Assembly (NCBI GenBank): GCA_032173965.1 | Contig: CM063298.1 | Coordinates: 7,237,001 to 7,301,000, forward strand | Length of the DNA stretch: 64,000 nucleotides | From: Sitta carolinensis | Lineage: Eukaryota; Chordata; Aves; Passeriformes; Sittidae | Direction of reading: 5' to 3' | Part shown: piece after piece, positions 50,501-59,000 of the stretch | Layout of the letters: each line of letters starts with the position of its first letter | Numbering within the stretch: the stretch's first letter is position 1 | The notes under the pieces: model-generated | Database searches by the model: none | Seen by the model: the letters and a program-made list of their open reading frames with translations, nothing else | Told to the model about the DNA's origin: nothing | Made by a program: the position numbers and the translations under genes

Positions 50501-50853
50501 AGGCCATGTGGGTGGAACTGTCACAGGTGAGATCAGCCTGCATCTGCAGCTTCTTCCTGGCACCTCCCAAATTGCCCTCCCCTAGCCAGGTGAGCCTCTG
50601 CTAAGGGATGGTGCTGCTGCTCCTCTCTCCTGTCCCGAAGCAGGGGACATCGCATTTCCAGGCTCCAAACAACAGCTTGGTCCCAGCACATGGCTGATAT
50701 TTAACTATGCGAAGAGATTTATGGGATATTTAATTAGGGGAAGCAGCTCTTTCTGGAGCCAAGAGTGATTGATGCTGGTTTGTGTTTTGACAGGCCAAAG
50801 AACTGTACCACACGACTGTTGTCATCCTGGATAGAACAGAGCTGCACTCCTAG
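8562..50853 (+). CDS. MYO15B: Unconventional myosin XVB, 65 coding exons (interrupted)
   Basis: Actin-based motor of class XV, domains in order: N-terminal extension, motor, 2 IQ, MyTH4, degenerate FERM-like, proline-rich linker, FERM-like, SH3, MyTH4, FERM. The exon blocks are given in the following entries. Exon lengths from 11596 to the stop sum to 7250 nt, which becomes a multiple of three only after adding the one base missing at the 23255-23258 frame break; the extension exon needs two more. Total is about 987 + 2416 residues, close to the roughly 3500 of MYO15A. The assignment to MYO15B rests on convergent RECQL5 next door (human 17q25 arrangement); MYO15A lies in another neighbourhood. 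The start ATG 8562 has a good context (GAGGAAATGC) and an in-frame TGA about 40 nt upstream within the same exon. The human counterpart has been described as a transcribed pseudogene (recalled); here the motor frame is nearly intact. Confidence 0.9.
11596..23293 (+). CDS. MYO15B: MYO15B motor (head) domain exons
   Basis: Exons: 11596-11657, 12730-12793, 13537-13646, 14084-14158, 14551-14647, 15210-15313, 16409-16472, 16934-17047, 18573-18734, 19131-19244, 19665-19723, 19811-19934, 20316-20411, 20971-21102, 21266-21391, 21899-21976, 22300-22439, 22532-22577, 22953-23077, 23177-23293. The head hydrolyses ATP to move on actin. Visible motifs: NLIYTYIG near the start; P-loop GHSGSGKT at 14552-14575, with His where most myosins have Glu; switch [10 protein letters not shown] at 15264-15290; switch II DIHGFE at 19917-19934; [21 protein letters not shown] actin-interface segment; [10 protein letters not shown]; and the closing [10 protein letters not shown]. 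All exon phases agree, except one lost base inside exon 23177-23293. The donor at 19935 is GTTATT, which is weak. Confidence 0.92.
12588..12650 (+). mobile_element. CR1 LINE 3' tail in MYO15B intron
   Basis: GAGCTGGACTCCATGATCCT followed by TGTGGGTCCCTTCCAACTCA and AATATTCTGTAATTC is the classic avian CR1 3' terminus. Only the tail is clear; upstream it fades near 12540. Confidence 0.85.
13211..13256. repeat. Perfect 23-bp tandem duplication
   Basis: TTTTCCATATACTGGCTCAAGTG occurs twice head to tail without mismatch (stated by positions 13211-13233 and 13234-13256). It lies in a MYO15B intron and looks recent. Confidence 0.95.
13815..13950 (+). mobile_element. CR1 LINE fragment in MYO15B intron
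   Basis: Contains TTCAAGGCCAGGCTGGACAG, TGTCCATAGCAGAGGAATGA, TCTTTAAGGTCTCTCCAACC and CAAACCATTCTGAGATT, the standard order of the CR1 3' end. It is diverged, so not a recent insertion. Confidence 0.85.
15510..16250. mobile_element. Degenerate ancient CR1/L3-type LINE remnant
   Basis: Several spaced blocks resemble an old amniote-wide CR1-family LINE in order: AAGAACATAGGAGTGGCTGA with CCAAGGACCCATTGATACCC; CATTTATGAAATCCATGTTT with TGCTCACTCACTCTGC; TCTAGGTCACTTATTAA with CAGGTACAGACACTTTGTGG; and a final TTTATTTCTACCC block. The match is from memory and identity is low, so it is old. The name and orientation are uncertain. It lies in the intron between motor exons 15210-15313 and 16409-16472. 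Confidence 0.5.
17630..18370. mobile_element. Candidate solo LTR or ERV-derived insert
   Basis: A CpG-rich block inside an otherwise AT-rich MYO15B intron, with no coding potential. It has two perfect short hairpins: CCTCGCC-TTCA-GGCGAGG near 17694-17711 and CTCGG-TGG-CCGAG near 18158-18170. The right end is a GC-rich run (GCAGCGGGCGGGGCGATCC) followed by CATTCCAGCA. Composition and edges suggest a solo LTR, but I could not fix both termini or a target duplication. The block is not an exon: the flanking exons 16934-17047 and 18573-18734 join in phase across it. Confidence 0.35.
19079..19097. repeat. (AT)n microsatellite
   Basis: Pure AT dinucleotide run in a MYO15B intron just upstream of exon 19131-19244, within the likely branch-point region. 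Confidence 0.9.
19590..19623. repeat. A21-G-T12 homopolymer palindrome
   Basis: Twenty-one A, one G, then twelve T. It is able to fold on itself and sits 42 bp upstream of MYO15B exon 19665-19723, so its length is likely to vary between individuals and reads. Confidence 0.9.
23760..26353 (+). CDS. MYO15B: MYO15B neck: end of motor, two IQ motifs
   Basis: Exons 23760-23935, 24102-24195 and 26279-26353. The first begins [12 protein letters not shown], the converter exit typical of myosins, and carries two IQ-type light-chain/calmodulin sites: [16 protein letters not shown] and [19 protein letters not shown] (the second crosses the exon junction). The 75-nt third exon ([11 protein letters not shown]...) links the neck to the first MyTH4 and has no clear domain. 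The 2.1-kb intron between the second and third exons holds an LTR. Confidence 0.88.
24484..24887 (+). mobile_element. Solo LTR of an avian endogenous retrovirus
   Basis: Resembles a songbird LTR in order: TTTTTCAGATCTTGTACTG, GGTCAGGCAAAACAATCC, CCTGAGATCCAAGGACA, AAGCTGTAATTGGACAATTA, then the U3/R end with AATAAA at 24819-24824, ACCTACTTTATTCTCTGACT and CTGTTCTAGGTAGCC, closing near CCAGGCA. No gag, pol or env frame follows, so it is a solo copy. The 5' edge is approximate and I could not see a clear target duplication. It sits in the sense orientation in the MYO15B intron, so its poly(A) signal could in principle be used. Confidence 0.7.
27139..27322. repeat. A/C-rich low-complexity tract
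   Basis: About 180 bp almost wholly of A and C (CAAA, AACC, CCAAA units), strongly strand-asymmetric, in the MYO15B intron before exon 28016-28073. Its long open frames on both strands are compositional artefacts. Confidence 0.95.
28016..33874 (+). CDS. MYO15B: MYO15B first MyTH4 domain and FERM-like remnant
   Basis: Exons 28016-28073, 30116-30246, 30352-30447, 31979-32214, 32296-32474, 33163-33235, 33668-33874. It starts with [11 protein letters not shown], a motif that precedes MyTH4 in class XV myosins. The MyTH4 core includes [58 protein letters not shown] and [19 protein letters not shown], followed by KFVSDYG and YPPTQLEW. MyTH4 modules bind microtubules or partner tails and work together with FERM. 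The last two exons ([40 protein letters not shown]) match the degenerate F1-like lobe after MyTH4 in MYO15A. Confidence 0.9.
28817..29306. repeat. Inverted repeat, 128-bp arms
   Basis: The left arm 28817-28944 and right arm 29179-29306 are reverse complements over 128 bp with about 8 mismatches and no gaps, mostly C/T differences. The spacer is 234 bp and contains further inner complementarity (GACCAATGTGATTGGTGAA near 29111 against CTCACATTGGTC near 29150). In an MYO15B transcript this would form a long hairpin. The origin may be a MITE or two opposed fragments of one element; both arms encode the same chance peptide in the mirrored frames. Confidence 0.93.
30448..31978. other. MYO15B intron, nothing recognised
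   Basis: 1.5 kb between MyTH4 exons 30352-30447 and 31979-32214. I see no exon, no RNA gene and no clear repeat. Confidence 0.6.
33966..39564 (+). CDS. MYO15B: MYO15B proline/methionine/glutamine-rich linker
   Basis: Exons 33966-34045, 34236-34333, 34515-34602, 35971-36081, 36249-36343, 36899-37117, 37584-37680, 38018-38191, 38443-38632, 38749-38839, 39357-39564. Low-complexity tail segment: an IPPAPG proline stretch, [11 protein letters not shown] (shared with MYO15A), an AMP/GMP-rich repeat at 35971-36081, a [17 protein letters not shown] glutamine tract typical of class [25 protein letters not shown], a [22 protein letters not shown] charged helix in 38018-38191, and several PxPKP stretches that could bind SH3 domains. 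No globular fold is evident. Introns in this block hold no other genes. Confidence 0.85.
34603..35970. other. MYO15B intron, nothing recognised
   Basis: 1.4 kb within the linker-coding block. Open frames lack conserved motifs and the neighbouring exons join in phase without it. Confidence 0.6.
39565..41027. other. MYO15B intron, nothing recognised
   Basis: 1.5 kb between the linker and the second FERM-like block. Exons 39357-39564 and 41028-41143 join in phase (G + AC). No repeat or gene was identified. Confidence 0.6.
41028..43568 (+). CDS. MYO15B: MYO15B second FERM-like block before SH3
   Basis: Exons 41028-41143, 41687-41746, 41984-42059, 42576-42694, 42905-43023, 43427-43568. Encodes [35 protein letters not shown], then [48 protein letters not shown] and [20 protein letters not shown]. 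The order matches the MYO15A segment with FERM F2/F3 (PH-like) character upstream of SH3, with interspersed divergence. The donor after 41143 is GTTCAG, weak but in phase. Confidence 0.87.
43700..44242 (+). CDS. MYO15B: MYO15B SH3 domain
   Basis: Exons 43700-43811 and 44082-44242. Typical SH3 pattern: [27 protein letters not shown] (ALYDY-like and RT-loop positions), then [22 protein letters not shown] (GLFP..LV end strand). SH3 domains bind proline-rich ligands; the PxPKP-rich linker of the same protein is a possible intramolecular partner (inference). A charged, Ser-rich spacer follows. Confidence 0.9.
44503..46977 (+). CDS. MYO15B: MYO15B second MyTH4 domain
   Basis: Exons 44503-44615, 44707-44767, 45006-45078, 45409-45485, 45856-45932, 46511-46641, 46883-46977. 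Recognisable pieces: [84 protein letters not shown] and [10 protein letters not shown], then [19 protein letters not shown]. This is a full-length MyTH4, the half of the MyTH4-FERM supramodule that carries cargo in class VII, X and XV myosins. The donor after 45485 is GTTTGT. Confidence 0.92.
47261..50853 (+). CDS. MYO15B: MYO15B C-terminal FERM domain and stop
   Basis: Exons 47261-47338, 47445-47553, 47875-48023, 48376-48503, 49238-49371, 49855-49988, 50386-50526, 50794-50853. F1: [46 protein letters not shown]2: [42 protein letters not shown]3: [15 protein letters not shown], then [18 protein letters not shown]. Exon 47445-47553 ends before GCAAGT, so its intron is GC-AG; read as GT-AG it would stop at once with TAG. 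The protein ends TELHS at TAG 50851-50853, unlike MYO15A, which ends in a class I PDZ ligand. Confidence 0.92.
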
Positions 50854-51690
50854 AGCAGAGAATGGAGGAGAATGGCCAAGGAAAACAGCACTATTTCCCT
50901 TTCTCTGAACTTGATCAGTGCTCCCTGACCTGTCTTGGGGAGAGAAATCTTCCAGAAGACACCCATGACCTCAGCCAGTTGCTTTCTAAGAATGCCACCA
51001 CAGTGTTTGTTGATGGAGTGACCATAACCCTCGTGACCTGCCATTCAGTCCCCAAGCACTTCCTTGAAACAATGTACACTGTGGCTAAACAAACCCCAAG
51101 GGCCTCTCCACACCACAGCCCATTCCAACAGAGAGCAGCTGACCCAAAGCAAGCACTTGCCTTCAAGCTTTGCACAGTGCAACTCCTCCTTTCTGTTTTG
51201 AATTAATTATCATGAGCAAAGCTTGCTAGAGATTTGTGTATCCCAATGCCCAGCTGAGGCTGTGCAATGTCTGGATGGGCTGCTGCTGTCTTCCAGGAGC
51301 CAGATTTGTCTCTGAATTGATATGCAGAAATCCTGTAGCAGGATTTGTGAAGCAGGAGTTCGTAGAAAGCATCCTAATTGAAAAGCAGATCAATGTTAAT
51401 CATACAATTAACACATACAGTGGGGTGCAGATTGAGCTGCAATGGTAAGGAAGTTTATTGTTAACTAATTTCTCACTGACATAATTATATGCATGTGCTT
51501 CCCTCTACTATAAAGAAGTCAGTCAGTCAGTCATGGCCATGCAGCTGTCAGACTTCAATGATGGCTCCATGCCCATGGTGGAAGCATCTTCAAACAGAAC
51601 TTGTATTATACTGAGGTTTTTTGGGTTGTACAAAAATATTTATTGCTATTGCCACAGCTCTCCTATTGTAATAAAATAATCACAGAGATG
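50854..51690 (+). other. MYO15B 3' UTR
   Basis: Noncoding sequence from the stop codon to the first poly(A) signal, AATAAA at 51670-51675; cleavage is expected about 15-20 nt further on. A second AATAAA at 51935-51940 could extend the UTR to about 51955, up to the 3' end of RECQL5. A short AGTC repeat lies near 51517-51533. Confidence 0.7.
51670..51675 (+). terminator. MYO15B proximal poly(A) signal
   Basis: First AATAAA after the MYO15B stop, about 820 bp downstream, followed by AT-rich sequence and a T/G-containing stretch (GATGTTTTGAAGGTGT). Confidence 0.7.
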
Positions 51691-51954
51691 TTTTGAAGGT
51701 GTATGATATAACAGATCTTATGTCTAACCTGGGAAAACTTAACTGAAGGTAATGGGCAAAGCTTGAGGAAAATGTCACTGTTGGCAGGGAAGGGGGATAG
51801 ATCTGAGGGTGCTCAGTGCAAGCCCTGAGGCACAGTTAGACTTTTGCTGGTGAGCTGATGCCAGTGGGAACTACAGCATCTGCCCTTTGAGTGCTGCTTA
51901 ATGTACCTCTGACCAGTCTGTGTGACTGAGTGCTAATAAAATGCTCCCAGGAAC

Positions 51955-53035
51955 AATCCACAGCAGTTGTAACATTGCTTTATTGTCAGTTCTACATATA
52001 CTCTTCAGAACATTTAAAAAAATACATCTGTGGAATACAGTGATCCAACCCCCTAAGCAGCCTCTGAGGCTGCACATTCCTCTGGCAGCACTAGAGCCCG
52101 AGGCCACCAGCCCTTGTAGGTATGGAATAGAGGCAGAACCCAACACAAATCCATCAGGAAGGACTTGTGCCAGGGAATCAGGTTCAGCTTCCATATAAAC
52201 AGGGCAGCAGAGGTACCACAGTGTCAATTTGAGAGTCACAACAGAACCTTACCCAGCTGTAACAGCAGCACTGCCCCCTGTACTTCAGACTTTTGGTGAG
52301 GCACCGGGAGCTAATATGGCTTTAGGGATTACAAGCAAAGGCTAGAAGTGTTGCAAAGGTTAATACTGAAAGAGTACCACCACTTAAATTAAAGGGCAGA
52401 CAGAAATGGATAAAGTTAAAGAAGTTCACATTAAAAGAAAAAGAACCCAAGTTTCTCCTCCTTTAGAAAGCAAGTGCTACCTCCATGGTAATTACAAAAT
52501 GCTCCTCCCCTGCCCTTCAAACAAAAATATTCCGCCCAGGAACTCAAACACTGAGTTTGCCACTGGCAGCCCTGAGCAAAGCATGAGAACTTGTAGCATG
52601 TTGGTGACACTGAAATAAGAGAGGGGGAGCAAGGGAAGGTGCCATACAGAAAGCAAGGTGCCATCCTAAAGCAGAGTCCCAGCTGGAAAGTCTGAGCCCT
52701 GCCCAGATTGTTGCAGGTAGTAGAGGTTGGAGACAGTGCAGAACATCCAAGTCAGCAGCCCCTAACAAACACAGCAGGTACAACTTCACACCTCTTGGTC
52801 CTTGAGGGTTTCAGCACACCACTTTTACTGGGGAAACTCACTATGAGTTCACAAAAACTCATTCCTGAATGAGTTCCCTGGGAATGTATGTCACTAAGGA
52901 CAGAAGTGAGCGAAAATGCAGTGGGGAAAATAAAAATTAATCTCAAATCTGCAGTCTCATAAAACCCTCCATGGCTGAGTTCCACATCCCCTGGTGGTGC
53001 TGCTGCTGGAAGGAAGAGCCAACAAGTAGCAGGGA
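51955..53035 (-). other. RECQL5 3' UTR
   Basis: Reverse-strand noncoding tail from the RECQL5 stop to a poly(A) signal AATAAA at 51979-51984 (seen as TTTATT on +). The expected cleavage point near 51955-51965 is about 270 bp from the proximal MYO15B poly(A) signal and next to its distal one. Confidence 0.75.
51979..51984 (-). terminator. RECQL5 poly(A) signal
   Basis: Reverse-strand AATAAA about 1.05 kb after the RECQL5 stop. Next signal candidates downstream on this strand lie in MYO15B 3' sequence. Confidence 0.7.
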
Positions 53036-56000
53036 TCAGCTCCCTGAGCTCTGCAGTTCCTCCCAGTCTGCCTCACTCTCACACCTGAGCCTTGTTTTGA
53101 AAAACTCCTTGATGAGTCTCTGTGCTTCCTCCTTCACTGCAAGAGAGGAAACACCATCTTTTGGTACTTAAGACATCTGCCCCCTCTAAAACCATGAACC
53201 CGTCTGGCACTGAAAAAACCCCAGACATACCTGTCTTGCGGGCAGGGCTCTGCTCCTGGGTCAGTAAGTGAGACAGGTGCCTGGCAAAGCCCTTGAAGAG
53301 ATCCTGCAGCATTGGGGAAGACAAAAAGCAGAAAGCAGACACCAGTTACCTCACCAGTCTGTTTCCATGTTTGTCCTGCCCTTAGAACAGACTGGCTGTA
53401 GCACAAACCACTCCTAGACTGAATAGAGCTGGCCCTGCAGCACTGGAGAAGCCCAGGCACGCACATCCTGCCTTGCAGGGCACAGCAAGGAAGCTACACC
53501 AGCACTGAACCTGAGCTGTTGCTACTCCACAGGTGGGAGTTAAAAAGGTGCTAGTGTTTAATGTGGAAATATGAACAATCACAAGGAAGTGTGGAACCAA
53601 CACACACCAAGCCTTTTGTGGGAGAGGGGAGTTGATGCACCTGGAGTCACTAAAACAGCACGTACCAAAACTAACTTGGAAATAAAAGGTGGGATCCAGA
53701 TCATCTCCCCCTTCTCAGAGCCCCAGATCCCTAGAGAGATGAAATTTCCTCGTGCTAAAGAGGGCTTTGAGCTATACCCTACCTTGGAAGCAAATTTGCC
53801 CCCCTTGTAGAACGGAGTCAAATACTTGACAACGATGTCTGCAGTCTCTTTGAGGGACATGCTTTTGGTCACTGGCTGTATGGTCTTGCTGCTTCCTTCT
53901 TTATCACACTGTGCTAAGTTGGAGTCAAAAGTCACCTTCTTCTTTGTTGGACCAACACTTTTGCCCTCTGGCTGGGTCAGAATTGAAGATTTTGCCACTG
54001 TCCGGAGCCGCTTTTTTGCAGGACTTTCCATATCCTGGAGAGGGGACAGAAGAAAACCAAACCTACCAATTTCTGTGGCAGCACTGCCCTTCCAAGCAGC
54101 TACCACCTTCTAAGAAGACAAATACCAGTGAATACCAAGTAGGAATCTCTTAACTCCCTTTAACCTGCTGTGCAGACACTATCTCCCACACAAAGGGACT
54201 TTGAAAAACCCTTTAAAGAATACCACATTTAGAACTACCCTGTGCTCCTATTGGGACAGCTAATTGCTAGACCCTCTCCTGCAGAGGAAAACTGACTAGA
54301 AAAGATTTCTCAGGTTGTCTGCTGAGAATACACCCCTCAGGAAGAATCAGCCACATCAGGAGAGCCACACTCCTGAGTTCCTGAGTTTGAACACTGGAGT
54401 GTTCCAGAGACAGCTAGCTGCCAGGCAGTCTCAGCTGCCAAAAGCAGAAGCAGAGACTGAATACCAAGCCAGGCTGTGAGCACGGGTCACTTCCCAATGG
54501 TCCCGTGTATCTCTGGCCTGTGGTTGTGCCCTTGCCTTGAGAAAGCTGCCCCCTAATTATAGCTAGTGACAGATCTCAGGGGGTGGAGACAGTCATTCCA
54601 GGCAAGTCACCAGCAAGGGCACAGTCACATGAGTTGCACAGAGGAGGGACAAAGCGGTGGAGGAGGAGCTCTCCATTGCAGCTCAAGGTGTTGGCACAGC
54701 CCACAGGCCAGCAGGGAAACACCAGGAATGCAACACAACTGGGGTTCTTTCTGCTGCAACTGCAGCTGGGCCCTCCCTAGATAAATGGCACTCTCAGAGC
54801 AGGAGTGTCACTCCCAGAGAGGAATTTGGCACAAGATGAGCAGAAGAAATAGAGGAAATCAGCATTCATTGAAGTCTCACCTCATCCGATCCTGGCCGCT
54901 TCCCACTGTCACCTTCCCCAACAACAGGTAGCTCAGTTTCTGCAACATTTTCAGCAACACTAGTAGGAAGAGTGGAGAGAAGACCAATTGTAATCACTCC
55001 ACAGTGAAAATATTTCTGCATTCGCTGTCAGTGGCCATGAAACTGCATAGTAAAGCAAGAGTCTCTCTCACTCACCCAGAGACCTCATACAAGCTTCCTG
55101 GATAAGGCTGGTGAGGCTCTGGAAAACACAGGGAGCAAAGAATTAGAGATTTTACCTGGACTTCACATCCATTTCTTCCTCAAGGAAACCAGATTCAGCA
55201 GCCTGCTGGGTCTTAGAATTCTCCCCTCTCTCAGTCAGTGTTACTTCTGTTTCTCTCAGTTCTTTATTTTCTGCCTGGAACTGCCCAGTCAGATGTCCAG
55301 AGCCATTTTTGTTTTCCTGAGATGTTGGTTTCTCTTGACACACGCTTTGAGAAGAAACCTGAGGTAGTATGCTTGCAGAACAGCCATCTCCCTTTGCTCT
55401 GCTGCAGCTTTGGGCTTTAGAGCCACCTTTGTGGAGGGAGAAGAATTTGGAAATATCCTGTGATTCCTTTTTAGCTGCTTCTGCAAGCATTTGCTGCTTC
55501 TTGCTACGTTTGGACTTCTTAGCAGGGCTCTCCCCAAGAGCAGTTTTTGTGTCTGGACTGGGTTGCTGCCCCTTCTTTTCTGGGTGTAGTTCTACCCCTG
55601 CACTATCACCCACTGCTTTGGTTGCAGTTTCTTCACTCTGGTGAACAGGGTTTCTGGTGTCCAGGTCCAGGCTGTAGCTGCTATTGTCTTGCCCACTAGG
55701 ACAGTCTTTTTTGACAGGCTTTGCATCACTCTCCTCCTGGATCTTCAGCAATTCTGAAGCTGTCTGGAACAAGCTGGATTTCTTTGGAAATCCTGCTCCC
55801 ACACGCTTGGGTTTGAACTGGGGAGACAGGAAGATGAAGAAATTTTGGATGTGAGATCCCTGTGTGCAGCATCATGAAAGCAGATAATTTTCTGCACACA
55901 ATACACCAGTGTGGGCAGCTGCAAGCTGGGGGAGGCTCTAAATCTGATCATCACACCCACCAATACAGACATAAGGGAAATGGATTAGGTGGAAGTCCTA

Positions 56001-59000
56001 GGCCAGCAATAAGAAAACAAGGCAGCATCCTTGGAGAGAGCAAGATGAGAAAGAACTTAAATAAGTTGTGGCCTGCACACAGATTATATTCACTAATAAC
56101 AATGTGACAGACAGGAAAAAGCAATTTCAATAGAAATATGCAGTTGTGGACACAGAAAGAACACAAAATAAATTTATAAAAAGGCAGACAGACAAAACAA
56201 ACCATTCCCTCCTGTCTGTCCCACCAGTACTCACCGAGGGAACCTGGGATGCAGGGACAAAGTCCCCTTCTGCTAGAGACACAGATTTTGTTTCCAAATT
56301 GCTTTTACCACCTGTTCCAGACCCAAAGACTGAGAACAATTCCCCTTGTTTGGAGGCTTTATTGATTTCTGCCACCTGAAAAGTGAACAGGAATAGTCTC
56401 TGATGGTTAGAAATCTTTATGTATTCCTGCCTTTGTACATACTAAAAGTCATAGTAACAAAACAAATATCTGCCTTGGAGAGGCACCTGCCTCAAGAACA
56501 GAAACATCTTCAGAAAGAATGATGGTAATCAGGTAACCTAAACCAAGACTTCTCTAGTGTCAGCAGTAGCCTGAGGAATTCCCAAATCCCTGTATTGATA
56601 GAACATATCTGGATAAGCTTGCATTGCTCTGTAGATTTTCAGAGCCTGTAAAGCCAGCAAAATATGAACCCGAGGTGATTCTGGGCCCTCCTGGAAACAA
56701 AATCAAGAAGATTTGTAAGATACGCAAGGCAAAACAGAGCTTGTCCTTCACCTTTCCCACACTAACTCTGCCATATTTGCCCTGGAGCTCCCACGTGCCA
56801 GGGAGCAGATGTAGGTGCTTGTCCCTACCTTCTTTAGCACAGCTGCCTTGTAGGAATTTGCCATTTTGCTGGTCTGGAAAGCTTCATATTCCATTTCCAC
56901 TGCACAGGCACCAGGGTCTGACCTGAAACACAGGCTATGGTGATTCCTGACTCTTCTGCATCTGCAAAAGTGGGAAGGAACACTAAAGCTTAAGTATCTC
57001 CCGGAAAGTATAAAATCCACTCCCTCCGGTGCAAGAATAAGTGATAACTTCCAGTGAAGTCCTAAGGGATGCAGTGGTGAAAGGTGATGAAAACGGTTTT
57101 AAATCAAGATTCTTGCCCACTGCTCCGTCCGATAAATACACTATCCCCATCTTGTGGGAGAGGGAAGAACTACTGCTCCTGGGTTTAAGCTGATAACACC
57201 GATTAGCCACAGGAATCCTCATGTCTGAGCTTCAACATCACTGCCAGAAAGATGCTGTTAAGTGAAACTACACCCTTGGACAAAATAACTTCAAAAAGCT
57301 TTTCCTAAGAATGGTAATCGTGCTCAGGGAAGAGCAGGCCCTGTGTTAAGGGACTCAGTATGTACCCATTTTTCCTCATCTCATACCATTTTCCTTCTGC
57401 TGCTGGAATCTTTTGGTTGTTGCTCAAAGCTTCTTCCAGCATCTTCAAGCAGTGTTCCCGGCCCTAGGAAACATGGCATATTCAGACATGCCCTACAGAA
57501 GCCTCAGTGCCTCTTGTATTTCCACCCCTGAACGAGTAAGACGACCAGGCCAGGCAGAAGCCTTCTTGTTCTTTGCAACATCACTTACCTTCACAGTGAG
57601 CTTGGAAATTCTCCTGCTGGCAGCATCTTTCAGGGGACAGTCTGCACCTACCACAGGAGAGGAATGTGGGAAAGGAGCCATGGCAGGGCTAGGCTGATGG
57701 AGAACATCTCAGCAGCCACGGGGAAGTGCAGGTCCAGGACTGCCTGGCTTTCTCCTCCCTGCATTGTCACCCCAAGGAACACTGTGGTCACCCTTTCTAC
57801 CTGGAGAAGCTACACACTCCAAAAGAGTAGGCAGAAACCAAAGTGAGAATGTTTTCTCTGATTGAGAACATCTACTTTGGAATTTAGGACTAACAGCTTT
57901 CCAAAATCCTCCCACCTAAGAAAACCTTTCTTTAAGGCTCTTAGGAAACTCAAATATTTTCTGCTTCCCACAATATCAACCAAAAAAATTAGGCTGGATA
58001 GAATAATCTGATCTATCAAGTGTTCTTTTGCAACACTGCCCTAGGCAGCACAGTTACAAACAGCAAAGTTTCCTTATAGCATTATTATTATTATTATTAT
58101 TGTTATTACTGTTACTATTACTATTATTATTATTACTACTGCTGCTGCTGCATAACCACTGCAGAAATAGCCAACACTACAAAGTCAGGTTAAACAGAGT
58201 TTTCCTTTTCTTTTGCTTATTTGGAAATGTTGTTCAGAAAGATGCATTCCATATCTTCACCCCAACCAAAGCTAAGCTGTGGTCCATCTCCTCCTGCCAA
58301 GTTTTCACAGCCAAAATCTTGACCTTTGTGCCTAGGGACTGATACCTCTAGTGGTGATGCTGTACAAATTGCATGCAGCTGCAAAACACAAGACTTTCTT
58401 CTCCCAAAGAAAACCCATTATAAATCAAAGAAGATATTTACTTGGAGGAACAAAATCTTCCTTTTCTGGTTCTTTGCCCTGGAAGAAAACAAAGATCAGT
58501 CAAACATTTCCATTCCTACTATGCACATGCAGATCTAGAAGCACAAAAGACAGGTTTTATATCCCTGCTCCAGGGAAATTAAAGCTGAAGTTATAAATGC
58601 ATTGAATAAGTGCCAAACAGGGCCAAGATTACAAAGAATGAGAATCAAAGCCAAAAGTTCACCTCTGTTCTAGGAATATTTAAGAAAAGCTGAATGGGAA
58701 AATTTGTTTTTACTACTACCACAGGCATTAAAACCAACAGGTCCTCTTGCTTAGCACTGCAGAGAAACCAGCACATGAATAAGCTGCATTTCTTCCTCTT
58801 ACAGGACTGGCCCAGAATATGGAGAACACAGCAAAAGCAGAGGTACAAGAAGTGAAAGACAACAAGCAACACCAAGATGAAATAATTTACTGTCATCTGT
58901 GCCAGGAAGCCTCTATGGCAGACAGACAAGCTCACAGCAAACCCTCTGTGCATGCCTTAAAAACTGACCCCAACTCACTTTGCGCAGACTCATCTGTTTC

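Noticed and set aside
8519..50853. Assignment of the myosin to MYO15A
   Set aside because: The adjacent convergent gene is RECQL5, the neighbour of MYO15B; the C terminus lacks the MYO15A PDZ ligand and the P-loop differs.
55076..55116. Candidate 41-nt RECQL5 exon ([15 protein letters not shown]) with good splice sites
   Set aside because: Including it breaks the phase into exon 54881-54959, whereas skipping it gives an in-phase join. It could be a minor frame-disrupting alternative exon.
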